This document shows, piece after piece, positions 25,801 through 34,338 of a stretch of 64,000 nt of DNA (positions within the stretch are counted from its first letter, which is position 1; each line of letters begins with the position of its first letter). Below the pieces are notes generated by a model that was given only the letters and a program-made list of their open reading frames with translations, ran no database searches and was not told where the DNA came from. The position numbers were made by a program, and so were the translations under genes. This DNA comes from Vibrio viridaestus (GTDB lineage Bacteria; Pseudomonadota; Gammaproteobacteria; Enterobacterales; Vibrionaceae): contig NZ_RJVQ01000003.1 in the NCBI RefSeq assembly GCF_003856525.1, positions 558,001 through 622,000 on the forward strand. Direction: 5' to 3'.

Positions 25801-28800
25801 TTAAAACTCCGGATGAAAATTATCAACTTGACTATTTCTTATATAAACCCTGATTTTAATTCCATCAGCTATAGCACTATACGCAGATAAACCCTGTGAT
25901 ACGGCCTGACTATATCCAGACTCGGCAGCTTTTACGCCTAAATCATAAATCTTATCATCAGAAATAACATTAGGATCATAAAGTGTTTTGGTAAAAACTT
26001 TATTCTTATATCCAGTCATATTTCCTTCTCTATCAAAAGAAGGAATCTGGTATTCAACTTGACTGATCCCTTCCATAGTCGGATGTTGATCATTACTAAT
26101 AATTTTTAGATTTTTTTCACTTGCTATCTCGTTAAACGCATCCAAATTATGTCCACCAATAACGCCTTTTTGCTGAGAAAAACCATCAACTGTTGTTAAA
26201 TGTTTCTTTATATTTTGATTAAAATTAACACTGTTTGACTGCGAACTTTTCCCTACCGGACAATCCCCAGGGACACTAGCCAGCCCCAGCGGATCTACCC
26301 ATCCGGTCGGGTTCGGCACATACTGGTAGTTATTTAAACCACCGGCAAGGCCGATTGGATCGACAGTTGTGAAACGACCTGTGTCCGGAGAATAATAACG
26401 ATGTCGGTTGTAATGTAAACCTGTTTCGGTATCACAATATTGCCCCTGGAAACGCAGCGGGTTTGCAATTGTTTCTACATGTTTTCTGACTACATTGCCG
26501 TACGCTCGGTATTGAACCGACCAAACACTGGAGCCATTTGTATCGGTAATATCAATTGGTGTGCCAATCTGGTCTAGGTGGTAATGGAAAACTTCCGCTT
26601 CCTTACCTTCACCTTTGATTAGTGCCAGTGGTTTAAACGTACCCGGCTCATAAAGATAGGTTTGGTACTCTTTACTATCTTTAAGCTCAGCAACTAAGTT
26701 ATCGCCCTGCCAGACAAATTCTGTTGTGCTGGTTTCACCCAGTTTATTGGTCACCACTTTCTTAATTCGGCGGCCAAAGGCATCGTAGGTGTAGTTTGCT
26801 GTACTGCCATCCGGCATTGAAGCTTTGATCAAGCGGTGCTGACAGTCATAGTCATACTTGGTTACTAATGACTGATTTTTACCACGACGCTCTTCTGTTA
26901 AACGCCCAAACTCATCGTATTCATAATGGGTATCACCATGAAAACTGAGCTGATTACCTGCAGCTCGGCTGCGATTTTCATTAATTTGATTGCCCAGAGT
27001 CTGAGTAAGCAAATTCCCAGTTTCATCATGAACAAACCGCTCTTCAATATTGCCACGAACCGCAGTAAGACGTGACAACGGGTCGTAATCAAAATGAAAA
27101 TCCCCATCGCGGGTATCATGAATTTGCGACAAGTTACCTAAAGAATCGTATTGATACTGACGTTTACGCTGAGTCTTCTGACCAATTTGTTGTTTCTGGG
27201 AAACTAAACGCCCCTGCTCATCATGCGAGAACGTGCTGACTACATTACCCTGTTGACGCTGTTTCTCTAATCCGTTTTGATAAACGTGTTGAGTCAACAG
27301 CTCATTATTGAGGTTGATTTTACTTAATACGCCACCTTTACCACGCTGATACGAGATTAACTTCGCATCCGGCAACTGCCAGTCTGTTACCTGACCTAAT
27401 TCATCATACGAGAAATAGTGCGATGCCCAGCCCTGATGCTCTTCAGTCACATGGCCCATCAGATCATAACGCCATGCTAACGGAGTCACTCCATCATCCA
27501 TTTCAGCAAGCTGACCATATTGGTCATAGCGATACTCAATTTCCCGACCATCAGCCAATGTTTTCGACACCAAACGCCCCATCGGGTCACGTTTAAATTC
27601 CGTAACCAGTTCAGTGCCTTCTGTGCCGATTTCCGTTTTCTTCGTGACTTTACCCAGTAAGTCATATTCATAAACAAACTGGCGGCCATCAAACGTTGTC
27701 TCACGTTCAACCAGACCATTGGTGTAATAATCAATACTATGACGTTCACCACGTTCATTGGTTATCTGGCTGACAAAACGTTTGGCATTATCGTATTGAT
27801 AGCGAAGGCTTGTCCCATCCGGATTCACTACCCGACTGACTAGGTGGCTGTTCTTCTGATATTCGTATTCGGTCTTATTACCGTGTTCATCAACAACCTG
27901 AGTGACTTTGCCATACGCGTTGTATTCAAAACGCTTGGACTTTCCGTCTGGCTTATCAATTTTAACTAAGCGGTCTGCTGCATCCCACGAATACTGAGTA
28001 ACACCACCAATAGATGAACGCTCATAAATCATGCGTCCCAGAATGTCGTAACGGTATAATGTTTCGCTGCCATCAGGATAATTTTCACCGATGAGCATGC
28101 CGAGCTTGTTCCAGTTCAACTGATGCTTGCTGCCATCAGCATAGATAATTTCGGTTAGATTCCCTTGTTTATCATAACGATAATCCGTGGTATTACGCAG
28201 CGGGTCCATTTTCTGAACCATATCGCCCTGACGATTATATAGATAACGCCATTTAGCATCTCCAACCATCACCCGGAATAATTTACCATCGATATAGCTG
28301 AAACGGATGACAGTACCGTCGGGTTGAATTGTTGCTTTACGCTGGCCGTCTTTGTTGTAGACGTGTTTGATTTCATTCCCCAACGCGTCCACGGTACTTA
28401 GCAGATTGCCATTGTCATCGTACGTATTAACCGTTTCCGCACCGTCAGGGTCAGACGTTTTAACTAGTTTGGCATTCTCATCGTGGGTATAACTGGCCAC
28501 ACTCTGGTCGGAATACACCACATTGACGCTGCGTTTTTCATCATCCCAGATAAAAGTTGACTGATAACCAGTGTTACTCCAGTGTTCAGTACAGCGAACA
28601 GATTTACCTTCACCATCCCATTTCCAACCGAACTCGACACCACCCGCCATACGACGTAGTGAAATAATATTCTGCTCATCGTATTGGTAATCTTCACCTT
28701 CATCTAAACCGTTACGATCTGCAATTAACTGCTCAGAATCGTTATACAGATAATGATGCAGAACGTGCTCAGATATCCAAACTCTACCTTGTTCTGTCTG

Positions 28801-29619
28801 TTTTGCGGTTTTTAGTTCAATTTGAGAAATTAAGTCATTGTGATAACTAAACCACAGTGCTATTCCAAGAGGGTTAATAACCGCATTAACACGATTATTT
28901 TCATCGTATTCAACATTGAGGCGGTTAGAATAGTTATCACTGAAGCCGGATAAGCGACCGATATCACCATCTCGTTTAAAGTGCAGAAAAGGTTTCCCTG
29001 CAGAGGCAAGAATAAACTCCCCCTCTTCAGTGCCAAGGAAAATAGCGGAACTTGCTAGGTCATTATAGATTTCGGGGGACTGCTCCGTTGGTTCAGGTAA
29101 AGTGGTAACCTTATTCTCATCATCATGCCAAAAAACACTGCCATCCTTAAACTCAAGATGATGCGCCAGTGTATGGCTCCAGCCGTACCCAAGACCGACG
29201 TTGATCTCACAGGCTGTCGTGCGGTATTCGCGTTTAAATGTAAAAGGGATTGAACCGGGAAGAGAAACATCTTCTATCGTTAACAATTCTTCCCCTGTGA
29301 CCATCGATACCGGACAGCCTTCTTTTACTGTATTTTGGGTATCATCGACAGTCTCACCATTATTATTTCGGCTAGATTCGTTATGCGTCGTTCTCGTTGA
29401 ATCCGTGACTACTTCCGTTGATTGTTTGGCATCAGCCGCGAAACCACTTGCATCCTCAACATGTTTACCTTCGATATCTTGCGTCTTCTTGCGTATAGTG
29501 CTCAGTCCACCTTCATGATGACGTGTTGCTTTTTCTAGTGATGAAAAGGCCTTATCCGAACTTCTCGTTACTAATTTAAACAGTTCTTCTAATTCATCGA
29601 TTATTTTAAAAACTTTCAT
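25801..29619 (-). CDS. Rhs-repeat T6SS toxin with EndoU-like C-terminal domain
   Basis: The 1272-residue protein has a charged helical N-terminus (1-105) with no PAAR motif. A DUF6531-type entry follows ('GCPVSMVTGEELLTIEDVSL', about 108-160), then about thirty YD repeats making the Rhs cocoon, and the core end 'GRFTTVDPIGLAGGLNNYQY' with the self-cleavage motif 'VDPLGLA' at 1108-1114. The last 159 residues are the variable tip. They contain 'GFSQQKGVIGGHN' (His1157), 'KTLYDPNVISDDK' and 'IRVYIRN', the layout of EndoU-type RNase toxins. The tip DNA is more AT-rich than the core, as in swapped toxin cassettes. The putative immunity gene follows directly. Confidence 0.88.
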   Translation of the reverse strand: MKVFKIIDELEELFKLVTRSSDKAFSSLEKATRHHEGGLSTIRKKTQDIEGKHVEDASGFAADAKQSTEVVTDSTRTTHNESSRNNNGETVDDTQNTVKEGCPVSMVTGEELLTIEDVSLPGSIPFTFKREYRTTACEINVGLGYGWSHTLAHHLEFKDGSVFWHDDENKVTTLPEPTEQSPEIYNDLASSAIFLGTEEGEFILASAGKPFLHFKRDGDIGRLSGFSDNYSNRLNVEYDENNRVNAVINPLGIALWFSYHNDLISQIELKTAKQTEQGRVWISEHVLHHYLYNDSEQLIADRNGLDEGEDYQYDEQNIISLRRMAGGVEFGWKWDGEGKSVRCTEHWSNTGYQSTFIWDDEKRSVNVVYSDQSVASYTHDENAKLVKTSDPDGAETVNTYDDNGNLLSTVDALGNEIKHVYNKDGQRKATIQPDGTVIRFSYIDGKLFRVMVGDAKWRYLYNRQGDMVQKMDPLRNTTDYRYDKQGNLTEIIYADGSKHQLNWNKLGMLIGENYPDGSETLYRYDILGRMIYERSSIGGVTQYSWDAADRLVKIDKPDGKSKRFEYNAYGKVTQVVDEHGNKTEYEYQKNSHLVSRVVNPDGTSLRYQYDNAKRFVSQITNERGERHSIDYYTNGLVERETTFDGRQFVYEYDLLGKVTKKTEIGTEGTELVTEFKRDPMGRLVSKTLADGREIEYRYDQYGQLAEMDDGVTPLAWRYDLMGHVTEEHQGWASHYFSYDELGQVTDWQLPDAKLISYQRGKGGVLSKINLNNELLTQHVYQNGLEKQRQQGNVVSTFSHDEQGRLVSQKQQIGQKTQRKRQYQYDSLGNLSQIHDTRDGDFHFDYDPLSRLTAVRGNIEERFVHDETGNLLTQTLGNQINENRSRAAGNQLSFHGDTHYEYDEFGRLTEERRGKNQSLVTKYDYDCQHRLIKASMPDGSTANYTYDAFGRRIKKVVTNKLGETSTTEFVWQGDNLVAELKDSKEYQTYLYEPGTFKPLALIKGEGKEAEVFHYHLDQIGTPIDITDTNGSSVWSVQYRAYGNVVRKHVETIANPLRFQGQYCDTETGLHYNRHRYYSPDTGRFTTVDPIGLAGGLNNYQYVPNPTGWVDPLGLASVPGDCPVGKSSQSNSVNFNQNIKKHLTTVDGFSQQKGVIGGHNLDAFNEIASEKNLKIISNDQHPTMEGISQVEYQIPSFDREGNMTGYKNKVFTKTLYDPNVISDDKIYDLGVKAAESGYSQAVSQGLSAYSAIADGIKIRVYIRNSQVDNFHPEF

Positions 29620-29625
29620 TATCTT

Positions 29626-30660
29626 TTATGCCTCGATAGCTGCAGTTGCCGAGGCAACATCCTGAATTGCATTCGCTGCTTTTAATGCCGCGCCGCCAGG
29701 AATGACAAAAGAAATCACAACTTCAACCAAAATGGCAGACAGATTATTAGCAATTGTGGTAACTATTTGAGCCGGAGTAAGCATTCGGATTCGGCAGTAG
29801 ACCGCTTTCACTAAGACAAATAACCGAGCTTCGTCTTTTAGAAGTGTGAGCATCTTGGCCGCTTCCTCTTTTGCACTCTTTAACTTTTCAGCGACTAACT
29901 CGGGATTATTGATATATTTAGCGAGCTGCTTGGCTAATTTTTCAGGATGGCTTAATAATTTGAATAAATGAGAAATATCATCCCATGTCGCAATTATCGT
30001 TTGGATAAGTCCATCATAGAAATCTTCCAGCACATCTGTCAGATCAAAATCTTCTTTAACAAATTTCTGCCATTCGGTTTTTTGAGTAGACCATTTTTCA
30101 TCTAGCCAACCACCCAGATCAGTTAACGTTTCATCATATGATTGAAGTAAAGTGTCTATGTCGCTTTTGGTAACTTCTGGATAAAACGTTATTCTTAATA
30201 ACTTTCCACGATACCTATCTGCATCGAGCTGAACGTCTGCCATTCCATCTTTTCCAATAGTTCCCTCAATCGGATCTCCGTCATTAACATAGGAAACATT
30301 AGAGTAGGCGTTATAGCCCATATAATAGCTATATCCAGAACTGGTGGAGTTTCTCTTCTTTACTGGTTGGATCTTGAATGGCGTATTTGGAATAGGCACA
30401 TAAACTTCTGCTTCAAAACAGTGAACGATTTTTAACTTTCCGTCATACGGACAAGTAATTAGCTCTGCTTGGATTGTCGAGTCATCCGCATCTGCAGATT
30501 TCTCACTACCATTCACTACAACTTTCTGCTCCATTTCTAATGCCCAGCCATACCAAAAGTTTTCACACTCTTTCTTGTACTGAGTAATGGATTGATCAAA
30601 GTCCGCTTTAATGTTTTTATACATCAACTCGATATCAGTATTTGCAAAAGGATTGCTCAT
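29626..30660 (-). CDS. Unknown T6SS-linked protein between DUF4123 chaperone and Rhs
   Basis: The 344-residue protein has a predicted beta-rich middle (about 75-160, with 'KLKIVHCFEAEVYVPIPNTP' and 'GKDGMADVQLDADRYRGKLL'). A long helical segment follows (165-290), then a hydrophobic, glycine-rich C-terminus ('ILVEVVISFVIPGGAALKAA'). No toxin motif, PAAR or MIX motif is recognised. Its start overlaps the DUF4123 stop by four bases and its stop is six bases before the Rhs start, so it is built into the same unit. It may be the detached N-terminal trafficking part of the Rhs effector or a separate membrane-inserting effector. Confidence 0.6.
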   Translation of the reverse strand: MSNPFANTDIELMYKNIKADFDQSITQYKKECENFWYGWALEMEQKVVVNGSEKSADADDSTIQAELITCPYDGKLKIVHCFEAEVYVPIPNTPFKIQPVKKRNSTSSGYSYYMGYNAYSNVSYVNDGDPIEGTIGKDGMADVQLDADRYRGKLLRITFYPEVTKSDIDTLLQSYDETLTDLGGWLDEKWSTQKTEWQKFVKEDFDLTDVLEDFYDGLIQTIIATWDDISHLFKLLSHPEKLAKQLAKYINNPELVAEKLKSAKEEAAKMLTLLKDEARLFVLVKAVYCRIRMLTPAQIVTTIANNLSAILVEVVISFVIPGGAALKAANAIQDVASATAAIEA

Positions 30661-31364
30661 CGATACACCTCGAGAGACAACGCCTGAAAAATATATTCGT
30701 TAATCGTCATATTTTTTGTCTTGGTATAACGTCGAACTAAATGTTCAACTTTGGCTTCAATGGTTCTTTGCGGAAAATAGAAATAAAGGTCAGCGTGATT
30801 TTCTTTAAGCCACTTAATACAATTAGTAATAAAGGTCGTTTTATCTTCTAATGTGTAGCGATCCATCACTTCCTTTGGAACATTCCACCAAGGAAATTCT
30901 TTCTCTTGCACTGTATCGGCTGGAAATAAATTAATGACTCGTTGCCCTTTACTTACCCATTCACACGTTGGCCCCATGAGTTCCGCACGCTGGGAATCAT
31001 TACAATAACGAGCAATTCGGATACCGAAATCTGGATCGTAAAAACGGAAGAAGGCATGGGTATCAGATGGTACCCAAACCTGAGTTAAACTTCGAAAGTG
31101 AGCAAGTACATCTTCAAGATCGTGTTTTGAGCCGACCAACATTCCCCAATCATCTTGTGATTCTAATGCCCAAGATAAGAACTCATGCTCCCTATCAACC
31201 TGAGCGATCAGTGGCATTAAATCATTCCACTCAGCATATGGGGTGCCTTTCCAAATTTGATGAACACGAGTGCCGTTGCGCTGATAAAATTCGTTTTGAG
31301 GATTGCAATCACTGGTTGAATTCAAGATGACATACCAGTTTAAGTCTGAATTTAAATCGCGCAT
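30657..31364 (-). CDS. DUF4123 T6SS adaptor/chaperone (Tap/TEC type)
   Basis: The 235-residue protein has the DUF4123 pattern: 'WYVILNSTSDCNPQNEFYQR' at the start, 'FLSWALESQDDWGMLVGSKH', 'LTQVWVPSDTHAFFRFYDPD' and 'RVINLFPADT' in the middle. DUF4123 proteins load a specific effector onto VgrG and are not themselves secreted. It starts inside the end of vgrG (13-base overlap) and overlaps the next gene by four bases. The position predicts that its cargo is the adjacent unknown protein and/or Rhs. Confidence 0.88.
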   Translation of the reverse strand: MRDLNSDLNWYVILNSTSDCNPQNEFYQRNGTRVHQIWKGTPYAEWNDLMPLIAQVDREHEFLSWALESQDDWGMLVGSKHDLEDVLAHFRSLTQVWVPSDTHAFFRFYDPDFGIRIARYCNDSQRAELMGPTCEWVSKGQRVINLFPADTVQEKEFPWWNVPKEVMDRYTLEDKTTFITNCIKWLKENHADLYFYFPQRTIEAKVEHLVRRYTKTKNMTINEYIFQALSLEVYR

Positions 31365-33409
31365 GCGCCATCCTTACATTTTTCACACTCTTCGCAGAAT
31401 GCCGCTTTTGATTTCATCGTTGCTTGCTGAGCTGTTGTTTCTATAGCCAGTGGGTTATCTGGTTTCCCGTTAATTCCATTTGGCAACGTCGGCGACTTAA
31501 CACTCACGCCACTACCACTTCCTGGGCTGCCACCGGAATTCAGATTGACCATCATTCCGCCCAAAGACACACCAGATGGATCGACTTTACAAAAGCTACC
31601 GCCACCGACGACAGAAATTTCTGACCCGGCTTCGATGGTGACTTTTTGACCCGCTTTGATGTGTATTTCAGTACCCGCATCGTTGACCCAAACTTTACCG
31701 GCCTTGATATGAAGTTCACCGTTAATAGTCAGGCTTTGCGTGCCTGCGATCTTATGGCGCGCTTCTGCATTAACCGTCAGGTGATCGTTAACTTTTACGT
31801 TTGAATATCGGTCATTCTCAACCGTGAGATGGCTATCGTGTTTGACGTGAGTTGTCAGATCGTTTTCAGTGAGTGATTCGAGATCTTTTTGTGCGTGAAC
31901 ATTTATTTTTTCACTACCAGATTGGTCTTCAAAGCTCAGCTCGTTATATCCTTCACCCTGATGACTTTCGGTACGTATCACTGTTTTGGTTTTATGATCA
32001 GGTAGAGCATACGGCGGTGTATTCTTAGTATGGTAAGTTCGCCCAGTAACGATGGGTTGGTCTGGATCACCATTTAAGAACGAAACGATCACTTCATTAC
32101 CGATACGAGGAATAGCCATCATACCGTATTGAGCGCCAGCCCAACCCTGTGAAACCCTTACCCAGCAAGAACTTTGGTCATCACCGTTGCTGTAACGATC
32201 CCAATGGAACTGGAGTTTTACTCTTCCGTATTCATCACAGTAGATTTCTTCGCCTTTCGGTCCAACAACGAACGCTGTCATAGGACCATCGACTTGCGGC
32301 CTTGGCTGGGGCTTTGCCTGCCATGTAATATCAGATGGAATTGCAACAAACTGGTTGGCATACGTTGTTGCCCCACTGCCGGCCTCTTCTTCTAGCGCTT
32401 GTGGTTGAGTTCCCTGATGTTTTACCGATACAAGTAACCAGTCACGATTCATTGCATCATCAAGATGCTCGGAAAGCGTAAACACAACCCCAGACTGAAG
32501 GTAAGGATGATTACTTTTACCCGTTGCCGTATGCGATTCACGACGAAGATAGTTTAAGCGGACTTCATTGATTTTTTTACCGGTCGCATTATCTTTAAAT
32601 CGTCCTGGAGAATCAAAATGCTCGTAAGTCTGCTTTTGATAATCCATATCCGTACCCTGGCTAGATTGAGCGTAACGATACGACGGCTTTTTAAAACTGT
32701 AGTCCTGAAGTACGGTACTGCTTGGATTGGATTGACGACGAACGTCCATCTGCGACACATAAGGTACATCGGTTGTTCCGCCCGAAAGTACATTATAAGG
32801 AACCGCATCACTTATCGAAGGCAAGCTTTCACTGTCATCGGTTAAATAAAGTGTGTGCTTCTGTTCTTCGTGAACAAAACTGTATACCAGTCCTTCTTCT
32901 GCAGCTAAACGGTGGAAGAATGCTAAATCTGATTCGCGATACTGAACACAAAATTCTCTTTTTGCGTAGTCCTTCTTCAGCGCATAGGTGTAATCAGAAA
33001 TATTCATTTCCTGCAGTAGGATAGAAAGAATCTCTGGAACAGTCTGATTTTGAAATATTCGGCTATTGTGACGTAATGATAACCTCTCAAGAGAAGGCAC
33101 TACGGTAATCGAATAAAACGTATGATGATGACCAGTATCGCCTTTGCCAAAACTACGTACGATGCCATGCACATTTTGTACTACAACACCGTTATGGACA
33201 ACTTGCAGTAAAACTTTACTATCGACAATGGTTTCAGCAGACAAATCACTGAGCCGACTCGCGAGTTCAATTTGATAACGGTAACCAAAACAAGGACGAC
33301 CTAGCCAGTCTATAGAGTCAGAAATAGACTCGTGCCCCTGATATTCTCTGACGACAAGCGTGTCATCATCTAAGCCATCTATCGTGACCTGAAAGCCTAA
33401 CGTTGCCAT
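31352..33409 (-). CDS. vgrG: VgrG/TssI spike protein
   Basis: The 685-residue protein has the gp27-like part (1-370, including 'YRESDLAFFHRLAAEEGLVY'). The gp5-like OB domain follows ('DEYGRVKLQFHWDRY' and 'SCWVRVSQGWAGAQYGMMAI'), then 'RIGNEVIVSFLNGDPDQPIV', a beta-helix stretch and a short C-terminal tail. The tail ends in a cysteine-rich run ('CEECEKCKDGACAI'), a possible metal or disulphide feature. No extra enzymatic domain is seen, so it is a carrier-type VgrG. It follows hcp and overlaps the DUF4123 gene by 13 bases. Confidence 0.96.
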   Translation of the reverse strand: MATLGFQVTIDGLDDDTLVVREYQGHESISDSIDWLGRPCFGYRYQIELASRLSDLSAETIVDSKVLLQVVHNGVVVQNVHGIVRSFGKGDTGHHHTFYSITVVPSLERLSLRHNSRIFQNQTVPEILSILLQEMNISDYTYALKKDYAKREFCVQYRESDLAFFHRLAAEEGLVYSFVHEEQKHTLYLTDDSESLPSISDAVPYNVLSGGTTDVPYVSQMDVRRQSNPSSTVLQDYSFKKPSYRYAQSSQGTDMDYQKQTYEHFDSPGRFKDNATGKKINEVRLNYLRRESHTATGKSNHPYLQSGVVFTLSEHLDDAMNRDWLLVSVKHQGTQPQALEEEAGSGATTYANQFVAIPSDITWQAKPQPRPQVDGPMTAFVVGPKGEEIYCDEYGRVKLQFHWDRYSNGDDQSSCWVRVSQGWAGAQYGMMAIPRIGNEVIVSFLNGDPDQPIVTGRTYHTKNTPPYALPDHKTKTVIRTESHQGEGYNELSFEDQSGSEKINVHAQKDLESLTENDLTTHVKHDSHLTVENDRYSNVKVNDHLTVNAEARHKIAGTQSLTINGELHIKAGKVWVNDAGTEIHIKAGQKVTIEAGSEISVVGGGSFCKVDPSGVSLGGMMVNLNSGGSPGSGSGVSVKSPTLPNGINGKPDNPLAIETTAQQATMKSKAAFCEECEKCKDGACAI

Positions 33410-33500
33410 GGATATCCTTTCTTATTTTTATAGGTTTACTGATACGACGAAAACCCTAAGCGCCATACACTGTTTAAATGCATCGCGCTTAAGGTTTCGA

Positions 33501-33527
33501 AAGTCACCCGCCATGAGCGGGTGACTT
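33501..33527 (-). repeat. Strong hairpin between hcp and vgrG
   Basis: AAGTCACCCGC and GCGGGTGACTT form a perfect 11-base stem with a 5-base loop. Only three T follow on the minus strand. It probably acts as a partial terminator or an mRNA stabiliser, letting Hcp be made in excess over VgrG. Confidence 0.7.
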
Positions 33528-33545
33528 GAAAATCGAGGCGTTAAA

Positions 33546-34064
33546 TTACGCTTCGATTGGCTTACGCCAGTCATCTGCACCTGAAGTACCAGAGTTAACG
33601 TGATCCCAAGTGATTTTACGGTAAGACATTGACACAGTTAGGTTCTGTGTGAAGTCTGCATCTTTAGGATCTTGACAGTGTGGCATTTCACACTGGATAT
33701 CAACGATAGTTGCGTTTTCTAACGTAGTAGTGAAGAAGTTTTCTTGTTTGCCTTCGATAGAAGTGCGGTACCATTTTAGCGTTACAGAAGACATTTTCTC
33801 ACCAGAAGAAAGTGCGTTGTAAAGTAGTGGTACTGCTTTGTTAAGGTTCACAGTAAATTTGAATGGTTTGTGAACACGTTGACCAGCAGGCTGACCAGAT
33901 TGTGGGTCAGTTGGTACAGTTACAACGTGATCAAATTGTTGAACCATCATTTCATCTTCATGACCTTCTACATATGAGTCACCGATAGAATCTGAAGTAC
34001 AAGCACCTGAAGTGATAAGACCCTGAGTTTCGCCTTCGATAGAGATATAACATGGAGTTGGCAT
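33546..34064 (-). CDS. hcp: Hcp/TssD tube protein
   Basis: The 172-residue protein starts 'MPTPCYISIEGETQGLITSG', the typical Hcp opening. It continues with 'QQFDHVVTVPTDPQSGQPAG' and ends with the conserved 'VSMSYRKITWDHVNSGTSGA'. The length is standard. Hcp hexamers form the inner tube of the T6SS and are expelled. Codon use looks like that of a highly expressed gene. It is the first gene of the auxiliary cluster, with a -24/-12 promoter about 77-93 bases upstream of its ATG and AAGGA near the start codon. Confidence 0.97.
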   Translation of the reverse strand: MPTPCYISIEGETQGLITSGACTSDSIGDSYVEGHEDEMMVQQFDHVVTVPTDPQSGQPAGQRVHKPFKFTVNLNKAVPLLYNALSSGEKMSSVTLKWYRTSIEGKQENFFTTTLENATIVDIQCEMPHCQDPKDADFTQNLTVSMSYRKITWDHVNSGTSGADDWRKPIEA

Positions 34065-34140
34065 TGCAAAATCCTTATATTAATTTGGTATTTTTATATT
34101 GTTAGCGTGAGTAACGCTGCTTTTTCGTTGGTATAGATAG

Positions 34141-34157
34141 AGCAAGGTCAATGCCAG
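34141..34157 (-). promoter_or_regulatory. Sigma-54 (-24/-12) promoter of hcp
   Basis: Read on the minus strand, 34157-34141 is CTGGCATTGACCTTGCT. It matches TGGCAC-N5-TTGCA with GG and GC separated by exactly ten bases. Transcription would start near 34130, giving a leader of about 65 bases. Sigma-54 and the activator VasH control hcp operons in V. cholerae, so the match is consistent with family knowledge. Confidence 0.8.
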
Positions 34158-34227
34158 TTTTAACCGTATATAAAAATCAATTAGTTATAAAAACACTCTA
34201 ATCAACTGAGCAAATTCTTGCCCAAAA

Positions 34228-34247
34228 CCAAGCAATAACCTGCTTGG
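34228..34247. promoter_or_regulatory. Inverted repeat upstream of the hcp promoter, candidate activator site
   Basis: CCAAGCA-N6-TGCTTGG is a perfect 7+7 inverted repeat about 70-90 bases upstream of the -24/-12 element. Further GCTTG and GCAA half-sites lie nearby. This is the right place for a sigma-54 activator such as VasH, but that is inferred from position. Confidence 0.5.
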
Positions 34248-34338
34248 CTAAGTAAGAAATTGCTTGTTGTGTTCATGAAACCAATTGTTAGACTAAACTT
34301 AAGAATAAAAACAATGAATTACTTACAAGGGATTTAGG

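Noticed and set aside
25801-30660. Frameshift splitting one long Rhs gene into two
   Set aside because: The 344-residue protein ends with its own stop and the Rhs gene has its own ATG six bases on. No single-base change joins them into a recognised longer protein by eye, though a natural split is still possible.
29626-30660. MIX-type T6SS effector
   Set aside because: No MIX motif pattern is visible near the N-terminus.
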